Source: Silene latifolia (lineage: Eukaryota; Streptophyta; Magnoliopsida; Caryophyllales; Caryophyllaceae). From it: a stretch of 64,000 nt of DNA. Below are positions 56,501-64,000 of this stretch, piece after piece. Every line of letters begins with the position of its first letter. Position 1 is the first letter of the stretch. The notes below the pieces were generated by a model. It was not told the DNA's origin and ran no database searches. It worked only from the letters and a program-made list of their open reading frames with translations. The DNA is taken from the NCBI RefSeq assembly GCF_048544455.1, contig NC_133532.1, forward strand, positions 13,456,948-13,520,947, given 5' to 3'. The position numbers were made by a program, and so were the translations under genes.

Positions 56501-57893
56501 ATGGGGTGAGAACACCATCACCGATAACCAAGGATGTCGAAAGCATGGTGACGATCAAAAGAACGTATTTGGCAACAATGCTGTTTTCCAACAAGTTTTT
56601 GAGCTTCAGTGACAATCCTAAATGATGGCTTGGCAACTGCAACTGGTAATTTGAGACTTGTTGATCTTCAACTTGTGTACTTGGAAGTAATCCTACCTTT
56701 GCATTTCTACATAGTAGAGAATACAATGCAAATGTTCCTCCTATTTTTAATAAATTAAAAATTGTTTATTCTTGTTAGTACACAAATGTGCAACATTTTT
56801 CATATGTTACATACTAGAATTGACATTTTCTTGATTTTTTTTCCATAATTTATACTCAATCCGTAGTATTACACAAATTCTTAAACATGAGACGGACCAA
56901 ATAGATAGATGAGACAAAAAGTAAAATGGCCTAGGAAATCGCAATAAACATGTCTCATCTATCTAGATTCTAGATGGATTCGCACTTGTCGACTTAAGGT
57001 AGATCAACTGTTTATATTAAGGCATGTCACATACTCACGTGTTTGTATTAGTTAGTTTTACCGTATTTCGTATGCAATGTTTAATTATTTTGATACATAT
57101 ATTCAATCAATGTTGCAATTCAGGTTAACAAGAGGGATTAACTATATTTAACTAATCTGGATTAAATAAAGTCTCCTAGGAAGCCTTATGCTAAGCCTAA
57201 TCGCATAAGAGTTAATAATAAATACAATACTCATATAAGAGTACTTCTTTTGTAGTACCACTACCTTATGATAATACAAATCAAATAAGATATAGAATAT
57301 TTTACTAGTTGTATATAGTTGAATTTATGTACTAAATTTTATTTTAAAATTTGATATTTTACGATGATAGCGGACCGACACAAGATAATTATAAAATATC
57401 AAGCTTTAAAAAATCAGTTGGTCTTCTTTAAAACGGTAATATTTTACTTTTGTCTTATCTATCTACTTGACCTATTTTATTATTTAAGATAGAACATTCG
57501 TCTTAAAAAAGAATTTATTTTAGAAAATTTACTCAATTAAAAGTTGAAGAACACTAGTTGACGAAATGTGAATTTGTGATACACGAGGGAAAGTAACCCA
57601 AATTCTCATTTGTGACGGGTATATCCGGCGCAAGTTTACGACGGGTCAAGTATTACCCATATGGGGTAGATAGGACAAAAGCAGAATGTCTAGGAGTCCA
57701 TTTTTGAAATAATGGTCAAAAATAAAATATTTGTCGTTTTGAGTCGGTTTTGAAAATATTTGTCAAAATGGTGTCCACGTAGGCTCAGGATTTTTAGACC
57801 TGAAACACGCCACTACTAATGGCGTGTTTTGTGAAGGAAACACGTCATTAGTAGTGGCGTGTCTTTACAACAATTTTTTTCCTCAACTGACTG

Positions 57894-57942
<49 letters not shown>

Positions 57943-60900
57943 CATAAGACACGCCATTAGGGATGGCGTGTTTCCCCTCCGAAACCCGCCATTCCCAATG
58001 ACGTGTTTGTTTTAGTCCATTTTTTAATGAAGTTTCTTTTCGTACTCATTATAAACACGCCATTGGTAGTGGCGTGTTTTAGGTTCAGAAATCTCGAGCC
58101 TACGTGGACACCATTTTAACAAATATTTTCAAAACCGACCCCGACAAATATTTTATTTTTGACCATTATTTCAAAAATGGATTCAATGTCTAGGGAGTAG
58201 CAATCTATTTTGTCTTATCTAACTACATGGATATTATTTGACCCGTCGCAAGCTTGTAACAGATACGTCCGAGAGACTGACTGGGAAAGTAAAGGATGTT
58301 AGTTTCAGACAAAAGTATGATGCACAAAAATTGACGTCTTGCAACTTAAAGCTGGCCCACAATGCCGTCAGAAAGAATGGTAGTAGATTCAGTTAATATC
58401 AGTCCAGTAGTACCCAAAATCAATCACCCCATCTGGCCATCTTGGTATATTCTTTAATCATTTGACTAATTAAAATAATTAAATCCGACAAGGTTGACTA
58501 ATCATCAAAATCAAATTAAAAAATAATCAAATAAACTCTTCCAAGTGACCTAAGTGTTACCTACCACTTAGCAACAAAATTAGAGCTTCTTACTAACCAC
58601 ACTTGTCATTTCCTCATTATACGATAAATTTGTACTCGCTTGGACACTCCGTCTCAATTATTTATTTAACTTTGAGTTAAAGTACTGTTTACAAATATAA
58701 TATAAAAGGTAAATACATAATTGGGACGTAAAGAGTAGCAGAGTAGCAAATTTATCCTTAAATATAAGTCCTCCTTCAATTTTCAAGATATGTGAGAGCA
58801 ATTGGTCTCCCTTGTGACGGGTTACCATTTGTGACGGATATTTTGTGAGATAAAATGGTAACAAAATGGGTTAGTGGAGAAAGGGGACCACATAAATAGT
58901 GTTGCTGAGAGAGAAAAAGTGGGTACATTGTGAGGTAAAATGGTATCCGTCTTCAGCTTGTGACGGATATGTCATGTCTTCAATGAGAATTTGTGATGTG
59001 AGAGAGATGCAAAGACAAGTAAAAGTAGCTCTATTAATATAAACCGAGACACAAAAGTACGAGGAAGTAATTAATAAAAATTTAAAATAGTTATTGTTAG
59101 TAGAAAAAAAGGGGTTAGTTGTGCCTACTCGCCCTAAAGCATATTACCTTTGTTTAAATCATTTGTTTGTCTTTTTATTATTTGTGAGGGGTATTTTAAT
59201 CAAAGGTAAATAAATAATTAAAAAGTAAAAAGTACTAAAAAATTAATTAAAAAACATATACATATTGAATAAATATAGTGAATTAGTGATAAGATTATAA
59301 TGAAAAGTCATGAAAAAAGTAAATAAGCAAGAGGATGGAAATGACGAACGTACCCTTTCCATTATCGTTGGCCCTTAGGACAATGAAGACGTACTTAATC
59401 AAGGGTAGTAACGTAATTGTGTAGTAGATGAGGGAAAGAACACCCAAGATATCGTTTGTGTCTTTAATCCCATTTGGGAAGGTGCTTCCGAACACGTATA
59501 ACGGCGACGTTCCGATATCTCCGTATATTACACCGAGGCTTTGGAATGCAAGAGACAATACTACTGCCCAACTCATTTCCTATACATTCACCCATGAATT
59601 TTTAATAAGACAACAAATTCATCTTAGTTGTTTTTATTTAAATTAAATATCAAAGGCGAAATTCAACGAAAAATCAGTTAATCTTGGATAAGAAGTTAAG
59701 AACATTATATGTTTAGATGTATAGAGTACTCCGTAGTTATTATGACTTTTATAAGATGATCGTCAGATGCGTAATATGAAAAATGTCATATTTATTTCCC
59801 TCGAAAAAAAAAGTAGGCATACGATTCTATTTTAACATGTTATCATGCTTAGTGGAAATGGAAATCGTTAGACGAATGTTGTCATAAGCATTAAAATGAA
59901 AAAAATAATAAGGTGTATATTAATAATCAACAAGATTTAAAATGTACGAGTATATATCTGTCGAATATTAATTTTTATGCAAAACGGTTTTATAAAACTT
60001 ATTATTAATTTTGTGGTCCCTTAACCAACTTGATCATTTCACTAATAATTTAAACAAGTGCACCTAGAGTCATAGATTATGACCCAAAAAAAAAGTCCAA
60101 GATCCCTTAGAATCCTATGAAGAAACCAAAATACCACGAGTAACAAAAGGTTGCTAAAAGTTTAATAAATCATGCGAAAACTTTCAGACGGAACATGATC
60201 ACATTTTAAGACAATAATTTATAGTTATACCACTAGTTAAAATATGATTATTATATGGTCACATTTACCATAAAAATGGTCACATATATCTGTCTGAAAC
60301 TTTCAAACAGAAATGGTCCATCTGAAATGATAATTGGTGTTTTGCTAAAATGTATCCTTAAAACTTAGTTTTAGATGAAAATGGTCCGTATGAAATGAGA
60401 ATTGGTGTTTTGCTAGAATGTATCCTTAAAACTCTCGAAAATTATTTATACTTTTAATTTTGTAATTTGTATTCAACACCTCTAAACTTACATGATATAA
60501 TCATATCAACAAATAATCTATACATAACAAATCCTCATTTATACGATCGATTTTACAATTGGTCTCTTTAGCATATCAAATTGTGAGATGAATTACACAT
60601 ATACAATTATGGATGATAATCATAGTGTAAATGGTGCAATTTTACAAGAAAGTGTATAGTTTCATAAAAGCAGGTTTAAGAGGGTTATTGTTTAAGACGA
60701 ATATGTACCCTTTAGACAAAGGAGAAATACAATTTTAGCATTATTTTTGAAAAAAATGATTTTTTTAGTTAATTGATTAAATTGTAAATAAAATGATAAC
60801 ATGATATAGTGAGTATATCTCCGAAAATTAATGGTATATACATACCACAATTAAAGGAACATAACATATAGTCATATACAATCGTACACGATGTCACTAA

Positions 60901-61230
60901 TAATAACGTAGTCATAACTCATAAGAGCAATATATATTAGGAATACAACGACTCCGACAATGAAAAAAATGCATGGTGACATGGTACATCGGGTGTCTAA
61001 CAAACATATCGGGAAATTAATAGCCTACACATTAGAAAAACATAAGAAAACTATTGTAGTTGTAAACGTAAAAAAAGTACCTTGGAGGCATGAGCATGAT
61101 GACCTTTAACACTAGAAGCTTCAAGATCAAGGGAGTCATAACGACGTAGTTTCGTCTTCCCTTTAATTTCGATATATTCTTCTTCTTCATTTTTATTATT
61201 TTTGCTTGTATTTTCTTCTATTGATGTCAT
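53559..61230 (-). CDS. KUP/HAK/KT potassium transporter, 763 aa
   Basis: Eight exons (minus): 61081-61230, 59354-59579, 56492-56740, 56341-56394, 55699-55959, 55446-55613, 55093-55347, 53559-54487. They total 2292 nt and phases agree throughout, giving 763 aa plus TAA. Family signatures: [15 protein letters not shown] (about 66-80), [91 protein letters not shown]. Multiple membrane helices are followed by a long cytosolic tail that is Glu-rich around 680-705. The sequence most resembles the high-affinity HAK5 cluster (K+/H+ symport at the root plasma membrane), which I infer but cannot prove. Intron 2 (2.6 kb) holds a MULE; introns 4 and 7 hold related GC-rich repeats. A possible TATA-like box (tttaaata on minus) lies at about 61288-61298. 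Confidence 0.95.
54597..54880. repeat. GC-rich 'gggccgggct' repeat, HAK intron 7
   Basis: Starts acctgtaatcgggccgggct and ends near gggctgtgctgatggcc. A second copy lies in intron 4 at 56034-56290. Multiple internal gggccgggct units. Confidence 0.8.
56034..56290. repeat. GC-rich 'gggccgggct' repeat, HAK intron 4
   Basis: Starts gacctgtactcgggccgggc and ends gtgctgatggccaactcta. Same orientation and boundaries as the intron 7 copy, so the two are a dispersed element (MITE-like) inserted twice in one gene. Superfamily unknown. Confidence 0.8.
57605..58290. mobile_element. inverted-repeat element in HAK intron 2, split by a MULE
   Basis: Outer arms tttgtgacgggtatatccg/gacgggtcaagtattaccc at left and tatttgacccgtcgcaagc/ttgtaacagatacgtccg at right face each other across 57694-58184. 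A relative lies at 58795-58995. Ends approximate. Confidence 0.55.
57694..58184. mobile_element. Mutator-like foldback element, 491 bp, 9-bp duplication
   Basis: Arms GAGTCCATTTTTGAAATAAT and (reverse complement) GAATCCATTTTTGAAATAAT. Duplication AATGTCTAG at 57685-57693 and 58185-58193. The interior has four acacgccatt/aatggcgtgt units in alternating orientation and an A-run of about 42 (57897-57939). Confidence 0.88.
58640..58738. repeat. short Stowaway-like fragment, HAK intron 2
   Basis: actccgtctcaattatttat ... aattgggacgtaaagagta, same family as 15785-15870. Another degenerate copy is at about 59140-59235. Confidence 0.55.
58795..58997. repeat. MITE-like copy of the 'tgtgacgg' family, HAK intron 2
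   Basis: Runs from tctcccttgtgacgggttac to cttcaatgagaatttgtgat with cttgtgacggatat inside. Related to the outer element at 57605-58290 and, at its end, to the family at 702 and 49305. Confidence 0.55.
60085..60340. repeat. segment duplicated at 62495-62800 (HAK intron 1 copy)
   Basis: aaaccaaaataccacgagta followed by acaaaagg and an 'agacgg'-family MITE also occurs upstream of the gene. The two copies are clearly diverged. Confidence 0.65.
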
Positions 61231-64000
61231 TTTTTTTTCCTGTTCAAAGAAAGTGATCAAGATTCATGGGAGCTAGGAAGGTGATGAGGGTATTTAAAAG
61301 GGTTTTTAATTTCCATGAAGTAGGGGCCCACCAATTTTAAGTTGATTTTTTTGTTTTATTTTGTTGAGAAATAATTAATTAGTGAATTACAAAGAGGGTT
61401 TCCCAATTAAGAAATTCCAGGAAGAAAATTAATTGAAGTTAAATGTATTTCTGGAATGAAATGAGTTGTCTTAAACTTACTTTGTTCTCTGTTTACATTC
61501 TTAATATGAACACATAATTAATAAGCATTTTAATTGATTATTTTAACAATAGTAAAAAAAAAATTCACATATATGTTGAATTACCCGTCTCATTTTTATT
61601 CAGATCGTCAAAAAACTTATATTATATTATAATTTTTATTGTCGACTTTGTGTCGTGTTAATAATGACTACCAAATGAATTTTTATTCTCAAGTTTCTAC
61701 GCGACTAGGCTGATTGTCAACTCTAAATTTTAACGTATAATTAACTTTTAGTATAATATGTAAAGTTTTTTTTTTTTTTGAAAGAGAGTATAATATGTAA
61801 AGTTGCTATGATTTTAGTTAAAATGTGGAATTTTTTCGAAGTATTAATTAAATGAATACTCGAATATGTTAAATTAATTTCCAATTGTCGAATTTGATGA
61901 GTATTGTTATCGAATTCGAAGTATTTTTATTTGTTGTGAACCCTAAAGTGTCCCCGCCATCGTCATCTTTCACAAAGGTTCGATGCATTAAAATGGCTAA
62001 TTCTCATTGTATTTATATGTGAGTACATTTAATATAACACGTGCTGGTTTAATAATAGTGTATTTAATTAATTAATGAGTTGCATTGGCCAACACCATGT
62101 AGAATTATTGTCTTTGTGTCATTCCAAATCCGGCAATGTTGGACTACTTTTCTTACTAACCACAATAATGTACAATTCAACTTTCTACTTACCTCTTCGC
62201 GAGAGCACCCGCAGCGAGGCAATTATATACTGTTGTCGATGATGGATACCCCGATTTACACCAAAAAAATAAAATAATAATAGCAATAATTAATATGGAA
62301 TACGGAGTATTATTTTGGAATAACAGTAATTTTTTTTCCTACAAGAATAAATCGTAAATGGTCCGTAAAAATCGACTTGCTTAATTAAAATATACGAGTA
62401 ATATCGTCAAAAAAAACAAATATACGAGTAATAATTTATGGATATCAGGTTTAAACCTTCATCAAAGTCGTACATTGTAATTTGTCTAAGATATACCAAA
62501 AAAAAAAAGTCATAAGATTCCTCAGAATCCTACTAAGAAACCAAAATACCACGAGTAACAAAAGGCGGCCAAAAGTCTAATAAAACGCCAAATCTTCTTT
62601 CAGCAGACTATTTTTGTCTAAAATAATAAGACGAGATTTTGCACTTATTTTATGGTCAAATGTAATCACAATGGTCTAGCTAATGTTACAGCTTATTGTA
62701 ACCTTTCTTTTTTCTAAAAATGGTCACATTTAATTATAAAATGATCTCAAAATTTCGGCTTATTGTTTCAGGCGACAATGGCTCATCTTAAATGAGACCA
62801 ACTCCTAATAAAATCATGCAAGAAACCAACAAAACAAGAAAAGGGCTTACAAATATTAAAAGATTCAGTAATTATAGGGTTAAATGGTTAATTATAGGGT
62901 AAAATGGTGTTTATATTGAGAGGGATTTTTTAATATAAAAAGAGAATTTATGTAAATGTATAGCCTATACGATGAATTAAGCTACAATAAATTGGCTTTT
63001 TTTTATACTCCGTATGAAAATAGAATTTATGGGTGTTGACATTCTAAATTAGAGAACGAGTAATATATATAAATCCTTCAATTTTTTTTTAAAGTTTTCA
63101 AGCGAGTTGCTTATCATTAGAGTCCGAAAAATATGACTCATTTGAAAGGTACACCTGCTCTACTAAATTACAGTTTGATTTCAAGGAGCTTGCATTTTAT
63201 TGACTAATTATGTAAAATGAGCTCTATTCAAGCTACAAATTTACAGCTCACCATTATTTAGAATAGGTAGTTTAAAAGCAAGGCGGCTGAAATTACATAT
63301 ATGACAAATAAGGCTACAATAAATTGTGCTTCACGCACTATTAAAAATGCTCATTACTAAACCAAAAAGTCCAAATAAAATAACCAAATCAATTCATAAT
63401 GCACCCATTAAGTTAAGTGTTTAGAGTTAAAATTAAATTAAAATAATTAGTGAAGTCAAATGATGATGATGAGTATGATAAAATGTGAGATTCCAAAATG
63501 CCATATTTGTGGAATCGTGGAAGCACCTCATTGTACGTCGACCAATTTGACTCACATGCAAAAATATATTTAAAAAAAGAAAAAAGAAAAAAGAAAAAGG
63601 GCTGCTAGTCTGCTTCTGCTACTAACTGGACCGCTAATAATACTCCTTCATTCACTCCTCTAAGCCATGCTACTTTACCTATTTAACTCAAGTCACAGAT
63701 TCTTATTTAAAAAAATAATAATTTCCGTCTTAAATTTATAAGTTATAACGGTTTAAGGATGATAGATGAGATAAAATAGAGATACTTAAAAACTAAAAAA
63801 TGATTTGTCCTATATAGTATTAATAATATATACAAGTCTACTATCCATGAGTCTAAATCATTACGGTAAGATCTCTGAATATTGAAAACGAAATTATAGT
63901 CATAATAAAATTCTTATTTAAGATCGTTCTAAATCTAGACCATACTCACAAGTCACAACTCGTACGTCATAGTTTATACCTTTGAGTTTATTTTAATTTT
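61231..64000. other. upstream region of the potassium transporter; no gene seen
   Basis: Strongly AT-rich. Contains the second copy of the 60085-60340 repeat at 62495-62800 and an A/G-rich stretch at about 63565-63600. No coding frame with family resemblance on either strand. The first few hundred bases left of 61500 should include the minus-strand promoter and leader. Confidence 0.6.

Noticed and set aside
57824-58015. Small frame containing a poly-Lys run
   Set aside because: Created by the A-run inside the MULE.

Overview
This window is a plant nuclear chromosome segment: multi-exon genes with GT–AG introns, AT-rich intergenic DNA and dense transposable elements. Stowaway-type MITEs with CTCCCTCC ends, a Retand/Tat-type Ty3/gypsy element and the repeat families suggest a Caryophyllales eudicot (Silene-like or a chenopod/amaranth relative). 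That placement is inference; no species marker was seen.

Host genes. Left to right these are: an F-box/FBD leucine-rich-repeat gene, possibly broken (2050-3843, minus); a 15-exon SPATA20/YyaL-type thioredoxin-domain gene whose reconstructed CDS closes exactly at 839 aa (7759-16264, minus); a two-exon gene for an 83-aa membrane-anchored protein (41192-41541, plus); a broken and an intact LYK4/LYK5-type LysM receptor pseudokinase in tandem (42016-44060 and 45082-47166, minus); a second F-box gene (50371-52213, minus); and an eight-exon KUP/HAK potassium transporter of 763 aa (53559-61230, minus).

Transposon layout. 17120-36991 is a nest. A Tourist-like MITE with a TTA duplication is split by a Tat-lineage Ty3/gypsy retrotransposon (17179-36620, duplication GATTA). 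That element is in turn split by a young Athila-like gag-pro element on the minus strand (19498-28167, duplication GCTCA). A possible fourth, outermost terminal-inverted-repeat element surrounds all of it. At 37560-40540 a LINE RNase H fragment is split by a 2.4-kb Helitron (37996-40395) that itself carries a Mutator-like foldback element and a Stowaway MITE. Two further Mutator-like elements with exact 9-bp duplications lie at 40545-40927 and in a potassium-transporter intron (57694-58184). The rest of the intergenic space and most long introns hold small MITEs, Helitron tips, SINE relics and simple repeats.

How the genes relate. No operon-like or pathway clustering is evident. The LysM receptor pair arose by a direct tandem duplication of several kb and shows uneven divergence, as expected after gene conversion. 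The other genes look like unrelated single-copy neighbours. I see no CRISPR, phage, toxin or other discrete new system. The most informative features are the nesting order of the elements, a GC–AG intron and a 22-nt microexon in the SPATA20-type gene, and the decay of one LysM receptor copy.
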